A stretch of DNA of 64,000 nucleotides. Source: Periplaneta americana. Its lineage: Eukaryota; Arthropoda; Insecta; Blattodea; Blattidae. The position numbers were made by a program, and so were the translations under genes. The stretch spans positions 164,948,102-165,012,101 of the forward strand of contig NC_091132.1 of assembly GCF_040183065.1 (NCBI RefSeq). The letters are read 5' to 3'. Below, piece by piece: positions 1-11,000 of this stretch. The stretch's first letter is position 1. Each line of letters opens with the position of its first letter. The notes under the pieces are model-generated. The model worked only from the letters and a program-made list of their open reading frames with translations, was not told the origin of the DNA and made no database searches.

Positions 1-163
1 TTTGTGACTAAAAGAGAAAGTGGATGTTGTAAAGCATAGTGAGAAGAAGAAATTAAGTGTTCGTGAGCTGGTCACAAAGTTTAATATGGGTAAAACTCAG
101 GTTAGTGTTGTTTATTTTATTTACAAATATTTGCTAGTACGATTTCTCTCTGGTTGAGTACTA

Positions 164-1799
164 CAGTGAAACCTGCCTTTGCGGTCACTTCATTTAAACG
201 GCCACCTCTCCAAAAGGCCAATTTTTCTGGAACCAAATGTATTTTCCATAAGATCAATACAATTTCTCTCTTTATTTAGTGGCCACCTCATGCTCCAGTC
301 AGCGGCCGGCAGGTATATTTGCATTGGAACCTGACTATAATAGTCACTGTCCAACAAAAAATCTTTTCACGAATACTGTCTGACCTATTTTTTCGATGGT
401 TAAAGGTCAGGAAGCAATATCACATTTAGGACAATACCTAAGTTTACAACAGTACACCCTACATATCTTGGGCTTATTTGGTTACTGTTTTATGACTCTT
501 TTGTCACTTTCCACTCCGACCCTGCACAGCTATAAATTCTTACTAGTTTTTAAAGGATTAAAACATTGACTTTTTCTATGGAAAATGTCACAGTATGTTT
601 TAAGTCAGTAGTTAACCATTCAATTTTTTTTTCGCCTCTTTCTATCTTACTCTGTTGGGACCAGCTTTTACGAATTTTTCTTCTTTTCATTCAGTTGATT
701 CAGAGGAACTGTGAAGTTAGTTTGAGACAGAAATCAAGAACAATAAATCTAGAGTGGTATTAAGTTTAGAGGTGAGACGAAAAATGATTGATGAAAGTGA
801 GAAGGGAACATCTGCGAGAAAAATTGCAGAAATATTCAAATGTGAAAGGACATAAATGAACGGTATAATTAAGAATAAAGATGAAATATTAAAAGAGTGC
901 GAGAAAAATATGTGTAGTGGCAAAAAAAGGAAAAATCTGTGTTTAGTAATGTGAATGATTTCATTTACGAATGGTTCAAGTGTCCGAGGACGACGAAATT
1001 GCCGGTAAGTGGGCCTATGATTCAAGAGAAAGCTCTTGAAATTGCCAAAGAACTCAATGTAAGCAATTTTGTTGCTAGTAATGGGTGGTTAGAGTGCTTT
1101 ACAAAACGGCATAACATCGCATTTCGTTCTGTGTCTGGTGAAGGAGGTGACATTGCAACCAATGTTACTGAAGAATGGAAAATATAGACTGCCTTCAATT
1201 CTTGCGGAATATGAACTCAGAGACATTTACAATGTTGACGAAACGGGTTTTTTTTTCAGAGCCCTCCCTAACAAAACTTTAAGTTTTAAGAAAAAAAAAA
1301 GTGTGTGAAAGGGGGAAGTTGGCAAAATACAGAATAACCCTGCTCATTTGTTGTAATGCTGTAGGAGAAAAAGAACCATTCTTAATGATAGGGAAATCTT
1401 TGAAACAGAGATGTTTGGAGAATGTTGACATGGGCTTATTGGGGTGAACTGGACTGCCAACAATAAAGCTTCGATGACATCATCATTGTTTGAGAATTAG
1501 CTATGCGATTTAAATTCCAAGATTAAACGACAAAATCGCTATGTGATCCGTGAAATTGGTGTTTCTTCCCCCAAATACGACATCACACCTTGATCAAGGT
1601 ATTATCCAGTCATTTAAACTGAGGTACCGCAAGCTAGTTGCAAGAATGGAATAGGGTGACGATTGTTGTACGCGCACAGTATTGAAAAGTCAATGAAATT
1701 CAGTATTTTCATGCTGATTCATAAAAAACCGCAACCTTAATCAAGCAGCCACCTGATAAAACGGCCATTTTACAAGGTAACTTCAGACAGGTTTCACTG
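164..1799 (+). mobile_element. Inner Tigger/pogo-like DNA transposon, complete ends, decayed transposase
   Basis: The ends are perfect 12-bp inverted repeats, CAGTGAAACCTG at 164-175 and CAGGTTTCACTG at 1788-1799, flanked by TA on both sides (162-163, 1800-1801), as expected for the Tc1/mariner/pogo superfamily. Inside, about 770-900 reads as an N-terminal helix-turn-helix (KMIDESEKGTSARKIAEIF). An open stretch at 939-1187 reads as the CENP-B-like second DNA-binding domain (ending near WLECFTKRHNIAFRSVSGEGG). From 1190 to 1690 broken pieces resemble the DDE domain of Tigger transposases. Stops and frame shifts interrupt the transposase several times, so it is inactive. Confidence 0.8.
939..1187 (+). 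pseudogene. Tigger transposase fragment (CENP-B-type DNA-binding domain)
   Basis: This 82-codon open stretch lies inside the inner Tigger element. It contains the residues typical of the second helix-turn-helix of pogo/CENP-B proteins: a WF-containing start, P(V/I)SGPMIQEKALEIAKEL, and WLECFTKRHN. The helix-turn-helix upstream and the DDE part downstream lie in other frames, so this is a fragment of a dead transposase. It has no host function that I can see. Confidence 0.7.
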
Positions 1800-1972
1800 T
1801 ATAAACAATCTCACTGTCTACTGTACTGTACTGTAAAATATAGTGTTGAATATGTATGAGGAATTTTAATGTACTGTATACATACTAACGATTTTCTAAA
1901 TAGCGGACACATCTCATTAACGGACATTTAATTTTTCCCCGGTGGTGTCTGCTATTGGGAAGTTACACTGTA

Positions 1973-2578
1973 TTTATAAATAAGTGTATTCGAATTTTTT
2001 TAAATAATCCCCTTTATTATACTAGAAATAACTACAATTATTTATGCTATACTGTTGTGGTGTACATATTTCTATTACAGGAGATATTATTCCATTTTTA
2101 TTCATTAACCAAATTTACTTTGTTAATTTCGAGGGGAAGAAGCTTGCCGTATTAAATTTGAGATGAATTACAATATTGTCACGAGCTTTCTGAAAAACAA
2201 ATCAAATGTACACGGTATGATGGGCATCAATGGGATTGGATATTTACTATATGTCGTTCTATTGATGTGTTGTGTAATCCTACTTCTGAGTAATGAAATA
2301 TTATATTCGAAAAGACATTTGCAGGCATTTTCTAGAATATCAATAATTTGTTTTACACATATTACACCGTGTAAGTTATTTTTGAGTAATACCTGTCCTA
2401 TTGTAGTCATTGCCTGTGTCTTTGTTTCTATTTTGTCTTCAATTTTCTTCTCTAATTTGTCGCATGTGTTGAAAGTTAGTCAGTGACTGCCTCATTGAAC
2501 CAGATTTGTGGCTGTTTCACATCAAATCATCTTTAAAGTAGCTAATTAAATAATTCACGATGTGGTTTTGTTCTGTAG
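1973..2578 (+). other. Intron/flank block A of a duplicated zinc-finger gene unit
   Basis: This stretch has no convincing gene. It is clearly paralogous to 5826-5917 plus 6775-7262: both carry the same run of AT-rich sequence, the phrase TATTACAGGAGATATTATTCC, and the same approach to the next exon. It ends in a pyrimidine-rich tract and the acceptor TTCTGTAG. The TA at 2063-2064 is the unoccupied counterpart of the mariner insertion at 5918-6772. Open frames in it (for example about 2163-2486) do not look like a known protein and are not conserved in the paralogue. Confidence 0.7.
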
Positions 2579-2719
2579 GAAGGGAATTTATCGCATCTGG
2601 ATATGACTGCCATTAAGACAGAATGCGTGGACCAGAATTACGATACGAAACCAGAGATAAAGGTTGAAGACACCACACCAGTGCCCAAGAGCTTTCCTGA
2701 CGTGAAATCTGAAGTTGAT
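2579..2719 (+). CDS. Internal exon A, N-terminal cassette of a C2H2 zinc-finger gene
   Basis: This is a 141-bp exon, phase 0 at both ends, bounded by acceptor TTCTGTAG and donor GTAAGT. It encodes 47 residues beginning EGNLSHLDMTAIKTECVDQN and ending KSFPDVKSEVD. The composition is acidic with no globular domain I can name. Three PsiKxE motifs (IKTE, IKVE, VKSE) fit a SUMO-acceptor consensus; that function is inference. It is a paralogue of 7263-7403 at the same length. It probably splices towards the acidic 83-bp exon and the finger exon downstream, or to finger exons of another copy. The first exon with the start codon is probably left of the window. Whether this copy is still used cannot be told from sequence alone. 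Confidence 0.7.
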
Positions 2720-2789
2720 GTAAGTAGTGCACTGTCAATATCCATAGACCATGTGTATTTCAAACTATAGTATATAGGAAATTAACATT

Positions 2790-3834
2790 CATAATCATCA
2801 TATTCCAGGCACGAAATTAGGCCATTGATGGTCCTTGAGGGTGGTATTTTAGCATTTCTTGGGGTGTCGGGCCAGCTTCCATACGGGAAATGTGTTCAAG
2901 CCATCTGTTTCTGTATTCTGTAATTTTTTCTTCTAATGGTTGGATGTTGAGTTCATGCAGTATATCCTCGTTCCTCTTGTGGTCCAGAAGTGTGTATACT
3001 GCAGTTCGTCGCAGATATTTCATTTCAGCTGCTCTTAATCTGCTGATATCTCTTTGCTTCAGAACCAAAATTTCGCTTCCATAGAGGAGAGTTGGTAGTG
3101 CAAGGGTTTTATATAGCTTTATTCTGGAATGTTTCTGTACTAAACTTGGTTTTAGGGTATGGTTTAGCAGTCCTAATATTTGTAAAATTTTTAAAATTTT
3201 TCTACTTACATCATTCTCTCCTTCGTATGATATATTAGATCCTAAATATGAAAAGGAATTTATCTCTTCTAAAATCACATATTCAACAACAATTTTGCTT
3301 CGGATTGGGTTTGTACCTTCAAATGCCAATATTTTGGTTTTTTCTGGTGAAATCTTCATGCCATGTTCTTCTATGATTTTATTTAGTTTAAATATACCCG
3401 TCTGTAAATTGTCTTCAGAGTTTGCAACTAATGCTTGGTCGTCGGCGAAAAGAACTGTGTTTAGTCTTATGGAACTTGAAATTTGAATTCCTAATTTGTA
3501 CTCCTCACACCAAAGGTGTATTATTTCATCCATGTATATATTGAAGAGACTTGGTGACAATGGGCAATCTTGTCGTACTTCTTGATTTATGGATCTATAG
3601 TTACAAGTAAAATTATTAAATTATATATTTATTTTATTGTTTGTGTAAATATTGCAAATTTGTTATATTTCATTTTTGCAAAATTTCCATTACTTTAGGT
3701 CTTTGGTCATATCAGAAGCTTTGATGTAATCAATAAAGGCTAAATATGTTTCTAAATTAAACTCTCGTCTTTTTTTCAATTAGCAGTTTTATCGAGAAGG
3801 CAGCATCCATGCAAGATCTGCCCTTTCTGAACCC
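2790..3834 (-). mobile_element. 5'-truncated LINE (RTE-like) on the minus strand, with 9-bp target duplication
   Basis: The open frame 3560-2817 gives 247 residues of non-LTR reverse transcriptase: PLSPSLFNIYMDEI, the catalytic FADD in VLFADDQALVANSE, YLGSNISYE, and the LINE C-terminus YRNRWLEHISRMEAGPTPQE. Further upstream RT pieces read between 3560 and 3840 (KKRREFNLETYLAFIDYIKA). ATTAACATT occurs on both sides (2781-2789 and 3835-3843) as the target duplication. The paralogous block at about 7455-7490 lacks the insertion, which confirms both ends. The 3' tail after the stop is only some 27 bp and ends in an ATGATTATG-like run, as in RTE elements. The clade assignment is tentative. Confidence 0.8.
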
Positions 3835-3843
3835 ATTAACATT

Positions 3844-4544
3844 GCTGTATGAAATCCATGTATAAGAAATTGAATGTGTAATTTCCTGTAGCTGGTCATG
3901 TGTAATAAATTAGTTGGCCTTGTAGAAAAGAAGACTATATGTGATTACTGGGACCTAAATTTCTATTTTATATGGCATTAATCTTTAAAAAAAGGAATTA
4001 TAATACTACGAAGAAGAAATGCAGAATCACAGTCATTAATGTAATCCAGACCCACCGCCCGAATATGGTTCTGTTTGGCACCTCGGTATGAAACTTAGCT
4101 GAACCTTGGATTTCATGTAAGAAATTTCCTGTGTACACATAACACTTTCTTTTGAATTATAATTTCGAGGCATGTTCAGACAGAATGTTTTCAATAATGG
4201 GAAATGTTCGGACTCATAATCGTAATAGTTGTGTTGTAAATGTAGTTAAAGCAAAAATATATTGTAAAGTCAACTTACAATCAATGAAATTTTCTCAATG
4301 TTATGACTACGTGCTGTCTAAAGTCTTGTTTATTAAAGCTGCAAAATCTAATGTGCATTTAATTTTCAATGATAAGACAGAGATAGTTAGTTACCAGTTG
4401 GAGAGATTTATATGTATGTATGCTATGATGAAAGAGTAATTTATTTTGTAAATGATCATTATTACACATAAGCCTTTTCTGATTGCAACACTAAGTTGCT
4501 TTTAGTTCGTCAATGTAAATAGAATGCAAGTAATATTAAATAGC
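3844..4544 (+). other. Duplicated intron block X1
   Basis: There is no gene here that I can support. Bases 3847-3990 continue the intron seen at 7480-7600 (shared phrase GTGTAATAAATTAGTTGGCC). Bases about 4020-4440 are paralogous to about 5320-5560 (shared GGTATGAAACTT and GGATTTCAT stretches). The open frame 4152-4439 is not conserved in that paralogue and is probably spurious. Confidence 0.55.
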
Positions 4545-5162
4545 CTACTTACTTACTTACCTACTTACTTACTGGCTTTTAAGGAACCCGGAGGTTCACT
4601 TCCACCCTCACACAAGCCCGCATTGGTCCCTATCCTGAGCAAGATTAATCCAGTCTCTACCAACATATCCCACCTCCCTCAAATCCATTTTAATATTATC
4701 TTCCCATCGATGTCTCGGGCTCCCCAAAAGTCTTTTTCCCTCCAGCCTCCCAACTAACACACTATATGCATTTCTGGATTCGCCCATACTTGCTACATGC
4801 CCTGCCCATCTCAAACGTCTGGATTTAATGTTCGTAATTATGTCGGGTGAAGAATACAATGCGTGCACCTCTGCGTTGTGTAACTTCCTCCATTCTCCTG
4901 TAACTTCATCCCTCTTAGCCCCAAATACTTTCCTAAGAATCTTATTCTCAATCACCTTTAATCCCTGTTTCTCTCTCAAAGTGAGAGTCCATGTTTCAGT
5001 CATTCAAAACAACCGGAAGTATAACTGTTTTATAAATTCTAACTTTCACATTTTTTGACAGCAGTCTATATGATAAAAGCTTCTCAACCGAATAATAACA
5101 GGCATTTCCTATAATTATTCTGCGTTTAATTTCCTCCCGAGTGCCATTTATATTTGATACTT
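4545..5162 (-). mobile_element. 3' fragment of the LRVP-type LINE, minus strand
   Basis: The minus frame 5003-4608 encodes the C-terminal part of a non-LTR retrotransposon protein: [20 protein letters not shown], then [20 protein letters not shown], and [19 protein letters not shown]. It is the same family as the better copy at 42262-43125. The 3' end at the left is a run of (AGTA)n, seen on the plus strand as CTTACTTACTTACC. The 5' side stops at about 5162, where homology to the other copies ends. It is a dead, heavily 5'-truncated copy. Confidence 0.8.
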
Positions 5163-5917
5163 TATATTCAGTAGGCTAAATTAGAACCCTTTGCTCTTGC
5201 TGTTTGGTATAAGGCATCATGAATTGGTCTGGCGTTATGAAGTATGTGTTGGTTCTACTTTCCCCATGAGCAGATATTTTCTCAGTAAGATCAGCTGTTC
5301 AGTGTGACCGCTACTCACCCTGCATCACTATCCACAGTTATTCATGTAATCTGGTCCACAGCTCCACTGTGGTTGTGTTTGGTCCCTCTGTATGAAACTT
5401 GAATATTGGATTTCATATGATCGAGATTTGGCTCCATACCCCATAACATTTTGTACTGTATTATAACTTCTGAGGCATAATTATATTGAGCCGAGGTACT
5501 TTCTCATGTTCTACAACAGCAACCTTCTTTCACTCACTTGATCAGTATTTATGGAGTACATGCTACTACTTACTGACAAGTAAAACTGTGACCTTCATTA
5601 TATTAAATTAAGTGGAAAGCTTACACGCACATTGATTTGAGATCTGCTTCTGTTATTGACGTGCACATTATGATACGCATTAGTTCATAATTGTATTCGT
5701 TAGGCAATTTTGAAAGCTTAAATCGATTTGGAAATTATTAAATATGCGCTAGCATCAGAAAATAACCAAGCAGGATGAATGTGGATATGAAATAATGTAT
5801 AGTTTAATAACATTGTAAAAGCAGATATTTAAAAATAAGTGTATCCGAATTTTTTAACTAATCCCCTTTATTATACAAGAAATACCTATTTATTTATACT
5901 ATACTGTTGTTTTGTAC
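5163..5917 (+). other. Duplicated intron block X2
   Basis: This holds no recognisable gene. Bases 5320-5560 repeat the block at 4020-4440, and from about 5826 the sequence matches 1973-2070 (shared TAATCCCCTTTATTATAC). The block is cut at 5918 by a mariner-like element. It shows that the exon-bearing unit was duplicated in tandem. Confidence 0.55.
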
Positions 5918-6772
5918 AGAATGTATACAAATGATTCGTCGGGTTTTGACATCGTATATCTTCAAATTTATAATGTCCACCCATTTGTACTAATAGCCAA
6001 TCGAAAGAGCACATTTTCAAGTTCTGTGCATATCATTACAAATGTTCTATGTGCCCTCCTCGTGTTACCCAACACACATCTATGCGGTACTCCAGTTCCC
6101 CCCATACACGTTGGAGCATGTCATTGTCCATGTTCCTCAGTACAGCAGTGATGCGATCCAGGAGTTCAGCCAATGTTGTCGACATAGGTGGCATGTAAAC
6201 ATTCTCTTTCACGTATCCCCAAAGAAAAAAAAAATCACAAACTGTGAGGTCAGGAGACCGTGAGGGCCACGCTTTCTAGCGTAATCGGTTTGGCAGAATC
6301 TTCCACACAGTTGCGTGAGGAATGTCCAGTTCGCGACTTGCTCGACGTGTTGATTTTTGTGGGCTACGACTGAATGCCTCTCGGATTCTCTCCACCTTTT
6401 TAGCTGGAACACCTGGTCGTCCTGAGCTTTTTACTTTACACAAGTACCCTTTGTCTTTTAACTGTCGATACCACCGCAGAATGCTTTGGTGGGTTGGTGG
6501 GTCTCCTCTGTACTGTCTCCGGAATGCACGCTGCACATTGATGATGGATTGAGTACTTTGATATTCCAAAACACAAAATGATTTCTGTTGATCAGTCACT
6601 ATTATACCAACCGCCACTAGTGAGTCACTGAAGAGTCAGAATGAAATCTGAAATGAGAGATGCTAAATTTAAGAATACGCTCTTTCAATTGGCTATAAGT
6701 ACAAATGAGTGGACATTATAAATTTTAAGCTACACGATGTCAAAACCTGATGACTCATATGTATACACTCTG
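5918..6772 (-). mobile_element. Internally deleted mariner-like transposon (DUF4817-type)
   Basis: The ends read CAGAATGTATACA (5918-5930) and TGTATACACTCTG (6760-6772). The inverted repeats extend imperfectly for about 90 bp and include GTTTTGACATCG. TA flanks both sides. The paralogous block A still has the unoccupied TA at 2063-2064. Minus-strand 6617-6276 encodes a 113-residue N-terminus with the helix-turn-helix typical of this insect mariner group (FCVLEYQSTQSIINVQRAFR, then HQSILRWYRQLKDKG). A C-terminal piece (PDLTVCDFFFFGD on conceptual reading) follows at once. The DDE core between them is missing, so this is a non-autonomous deletion derivative of about 855 bp. Confidence 0.85.
6276..6617 (-). 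pseudogene. Mariner-like transposase N-terminal fragment
   Basis: This is 113 codons starting MAVGIIVTDQQKSF and ending near ATVWKILPNRLR. The pattern of two helix-turn-helix motifs (INVQRAFRRQYRGDPPTHQS, and TRRASRELDIPHATVWKIL) is that of the paired-like N-terminus of a mariner-family transposase. The catalytic domain has been lost by an internal deletion, so the product could bind the element ends at most. No promoter or host role is apparent. Confidence 0.75.
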
Positions 6773-6774
6773 TA

Positions 6775-7262
6775 TAAATTTCTATTACAGGAGATATTAT
6801 TCCATTGATATTCTTAACGAAAATGAGTTTGTGAATTTTGAGGTGAAGAAGGTTGCAGTGTTAAATTGAGATGAACCACAATATTGTCACGAGCTTTCTG
6901 AAAACCAAATCAAGTGGGATTGGATATTTGCTTTGTTTCGTTTTATTGATTCGTTGTATAATCATATTTTTTAGTAATAAAATGTTATATTCGTAAAAAC
7001 ATTTGCACACATTTTCTATAATATCAATAACTTTTTAAAGCATATTACACCGTGTAAATTATTTTTGAGTAATACCTGCCCTATAGTTCGTCTTTGTCAG
7101 TGTCCTTGTTCCAATTTTGTCCTCAATTTTCTTCTCTCATTTGTCGCTTGTGTTGAAAGTTGGTCAGTGTCTGCCACGTAGAACAAGATTTGTGGCTGTT
7201 TCACATCAATTTATCTTTAAAATACCTAATAAAATAATTCACGATGTCTTTTTGTTCTGCAG
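6775..7262 (+). other. Intron block B leading to exon 7263
   Basis: This is paralogous to 2066-2578. It has about the same order of short motifs (GAGATATTATTCCATT, GTCACGAGCTTTCTGAAAA, TACACCGTGTAA) and ends in the acceptor TTGTTCTGCAG. No gene is supported in it. Confidence 0.7.
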
Positions 7263-7403
7263 GAAGGGAATTTATCGCATCTGGATGTGACGAGCATGAA
7301 GACTGAATGCGTGGACCAGAGTTACGATATCAAATCAGAGATAAAGTTTGAAGACATCACACAAGAGCCTATTAGCTTTCCTGTCGTGAAAACTGAAGTT
7401 GAA
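7263..7403 (+). CDS. Internal exon B, N-terminal cassette of zinc-finger gene 1
   Basis: This 141-bp exon is phase 0 on both sides, with acceptor TTCTGCAG and donor GTAAGT. It encodes EGNLSHLDVTSMKTECVDQS at its start and PISFPVVKTEVE at its end. It is the nearer paralogue of exon A (2579-2719) and retains all three PsiKxE motifs (MKTE, IKFE, VKTE). Splicing in phase 0 to the 83-bp exon at 16014 would keep the frame open into the finger exon at 19471. The 8.6-kb intron between them is mostly transposon. The ATG at 7287 is internal and I do not take it as a start. No domain beyond an acidic disordered tail is visible. Confidence 0.75.
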
Positions 7404-7606
7404 GTAAGTGGTTCACTGTCAATATCCATAGACCGTGTATTTCAAACAACAGTATATAGGGAATTAAAATTGCCGTGTGATATCCATGGAGGCCTATAAA
7501 AAATTGAAAGTGTAATTTCATGTAGATTGTCATGTGTAATAAATTAGTTGGCCTTGTAGAAAAGAATATACTGATCACTGCGACCTAAAATTCTGCTATA
7601 TGTAGA

Positions 7607-8083
7607 GCCTTCTTCAGTTACAATCTGGAACATGTATAGGCTTGGCAACTCAGAGTGGGGGCGGGAGATTCTAGAGTGATATTGATGTAATTGTGCTTGC
7701 TCATTGCTTTCATTGTACGTAATGTGTATTTTTTTCAACGTCACTTTACGCACAAATGTAAGATCAAGATTCAGAGTAGTGATGTAAATTATTACGGATT
7801 CGAAAATAGTGTTTTATTGCAATCATTTAGCTATACTTCAGAATACGGCGTAAGTAGGCTACCAACATTCAAAGACTGCCACTTAAAATAATTACAAAAG
7901 ACATGTTTTTTATTCATAGTATAAAGGTAAATAAATAAATAAGATATTCCTTGGACCGAATATAATAAAATCAATAATGCAATAAAGAAATAAGTCCCTG
8001 CGCAGCATTCTTAATTTCATTCAATTAAAAAAATTTGTGGTTAGCAAATTGACAATGTTTTGCGACTTTATGGTGTTTCACCT
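7607..8083. repeat. Left arm of a long inverted repeat (DNA-transposon end)
   Basis: The arm begins GCCTTCTTCAGTTACAA and matches the reverse complement of 12786-13201 over its whole length, with the same internal marks (GGCGGGAGATTCTA, TGTAATTGTGCTTGCTCATT, AGATCAAGATTCAGAGTAGT, ACTTTATGGTGTTTCACC). The left arm has about 60 extra bases. It is probably the end half of the same transposon family as 11751-13201, in opposite orientation. No coding frame is seen. Confidence 0.75.
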
Positions 8084-8097
8084 GTAACGTGAACGGT

Positions 8098-11000
8098 CTA
8101 GGATCCAGCATAATCCACTCCAGAATTTATGAACGGTCGAGAAGCTGTCACCCGTGGAATAGGTAGCTGTCCCATAAGTTGTTTGGATGTGCTGGCCCTT
8201 TGTTTGAAGCACGGTAGACATTTATGAATAATGGTTCTTATCACACGTCGAATGTTTACAATCCAATATCTTTGCCTTAAAGATGCTGTTAAAAGCTGTG
8301 AACCCACCTGTAGTAGTCTTAAATGTTCTGCTTCTACTATCAGCCTTATTATATATTGCTTCTGTGGAAGGATAATTTGATACTTATGTTCATAAGACTT
8401 AGAAGAGTTATTCATTCTTCCGCCCACCCTGAGAATGTTTTCAGAATCCAAGAACGGATTCAGATCCTTCACTTTATTCTTCAGTGACACTGCGGAAAGA
8501 GTATTTAAATCCTTGATTTCCGTCGAGTATTCGTGAAGGTGTGCTTGTTTGATACATAACACCAGTGTGTACTGCAATTCTTCCTTTGTCAGTGCACGAG
8601 TTCTCTTCTTTGCTCCTCTTCTACCATTGTGAACAAATCTGAGACAAAACGAGAATACCCGTTGTAGTCTGTGTAGTGAAGAGAATCTGAGTGTAATATC
8701 CTCTTGCTTTGTGATGTCCCTTTCATTGCTTAGTAGAGTTCGTTGTTCAGGTTGAGTTGTGACGTCTCTTTGCAGGTCACTGCAACCACTAAGAAGATCA
8801 TTCATGTAGAAATCTCTTTGCAGAGCTCTCGAAGCTAATGGGTGTCTTCGTGATACTTCTTCAGCCGGCATTTGTAAGCATTGTGTACCTTGAAATGGTG
8901 CTGATGATGTGCCCCTCCGTTGTCTTACTTGATGCGTCAACACTCTAATTTCTCGCTCTTCTCCTGAGTTCTTAAAAACTGCGTGATGTGGAAGGTAACA
9001 AGTTGCCTTGTCTTCTTCCTCTTTCTTTGTATCTATTTCTCTCATGTGTCCTATCTGCTCATAGTCTGTCATGAATTTACAGTATTCTTGTTGAAGTAAC
9101 TGTTGCCCTTGGAAACGTCGGTCCATTTGTTACAATCTATTATGTGCCTCTTGGAAAGATTCTCCTAACTGCAGATGATTTAGACGTCGAGGAAGTTGTA
9201 ATACCACAAATCTTCCAGTTTGATCTCTTGTTGTCATTGCTAGAAAATGTTTTTCACATTCTTCTTCTGTTGTCCTTGTTCTTTCTGGAATATCTTCTAA
9301 TTCCCAGAAACGCTGTGGTTGTTCTAAGGTGTCCCTGTTATAAATAAGAAGTGATGTTACTGCGATGGTCGAAATAACCTCTGCTGTTGTTACTTGAATC
9401 CTACCAGATAATATCCACCCTAGTTTTGTGTTGTACATTGATAGCAAGTCGATTACGACCACCCTTGCCTCTGGTCGCAATATTCGGAAGAATAGTTCAG
9501 CTCCTATCAGTAGATCAATCTTCCCTGGTTTGTTGAAAGTAGGATCCGCTAGTTCCATTCCAAATGGGATATCTTCCTTCTTGTATTTTTACATAGACTG
9601 CAGGCATATTCCCGGTAATCTTAGAAAGCACTGAGAACTTTGTATCAGCTGTGAACTTTCCATCTGTTGATGATAACTGAGTATGAACGCAATGCGTAGT
9701 TCTTAATGGTGTTCCATTTATTCCTTGTATAGGAATTCTTTTCACTGACCTTCGTTATTTCAATCTCTGTGATAATTTTTCAGTCATAAAATTGCATTGT
9801 GAACCACTATCAAGAACACATCTACATTGTTGTAAGTCTCCTTGCGCATTCTCCACCATTACTATGGCTGTCGACAACAATACTTGTGACTTTACTTCAT
9901 TCTTGATGCTCGGACATGCTTGTTGTATAGTCATGGAACCCATCTGTTGTGTTTCTACTGTCTGGTTTGGAGGTAGAAGTGTATGGTGCTTCGCTCCACA
10001 CTGTTTACAGGTCGCGGCTCGACAATCTTTCACTAAGTGTTGGCTTCGCAAACAGTTCCAACAGAGTCTGTGGTTAAGAACGCAGTTCTTTTTCTCCTGC
10101 ATACTGCTACTTGAGAAAGCTTGTCAATTGTACAGAGAATGCGACTGGTTGCAATAATGACATCTAAGTTTCGTCATTATCAATGCTATACTCGCTTGCT
10201 TTCCTCTATCAAACCTTACTCTGTATTCAGGTATAGGAGTCGTGACCTTTATGGTTTCTAATGCCTGAGATTTATGTTCAAGAAAATCCAATAATTTCTT
10301 GAGTGTTGACATGTTTCGATCCGCGCAGCTTAATTCCCAATCGCGCCTACTCTGAGTGTCTATTTTTTCCAGTATCAATTGTAAGAATGGTATTTCCTGT
10401 AATGGAACCTCTAAAGATAGCGCTTCTAACGCATTCATATTGCTCTTTACTTGACTCACTAATGACCGTAAATGTCCATGTGATTCCTTGCTGATCGCAT
10501 GTTCCGACGCAATAAGTTTTTCATTGTTGTATCTCTGATAAACCATGTCCCAAGCAATTCTGAAATTTGCATCACATGTTGTTAGATTTTCTACTAGTTT
10601 ATGTGGTTCTCCCTTTAGTGCAGATAATAAATAATGCAATTTTTGAGCTTCTGCTAAATCATTATTTTTTTCTATTAAACTGCTAAACGTATCCCTAAAG
10701 TTGAGCCAAGTGCTATAGTCTCCATTGAAACTAGACAGACTTATGATCGGCAACTTTATTTTCCCTTCAACTGTGGGCTGATACCTATCTTGTGCAACAT
10801 TATTTCTGCTTTCCATTATTGTTAAGAATCTTGATTTTACTCTATCATACCGCTCTTCAAATTCTATCCTGTCCTCTGGATTTTCTTCGTCTCCTATCAT
10901 TTCTAATTGATCTTGACTATCTTCATATTTCATTAGTATGCTGTCTAGTCTTTCATATTTTACCTTGATCAAACCCGGTTCTGTTACTTCATCAACCCTT

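Larger units (their letters stand above)
1..1970 (+). mobile_element. Outer Tigger/pogo-like DNA transposon remnant, split by a second Tigger
   Basis: The first 106 bases read, without a stop, as a pogo/CENP-B type N-terminal helix-turn-helix (LKEKVDVVKHSEKKK, then LSVRELVTKFNMGKTQ). The right end at 1961-1970 (AGTTACACTG, followed by TA) with the preceding CGGACA-rich stretch looks like a Tigger terminal inverted repeat. A second Tigger (164-1799) sits inside. Only about 170 bp of this element remain between the insertion and its right end, so the DDE part is missing and this is an internally deleted copy. The left terminus lies outside the window. The family call rests on the helix-turn-helix, the TA target and the terminus; I have not aligned it to a library. 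Confidence 0.6.
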
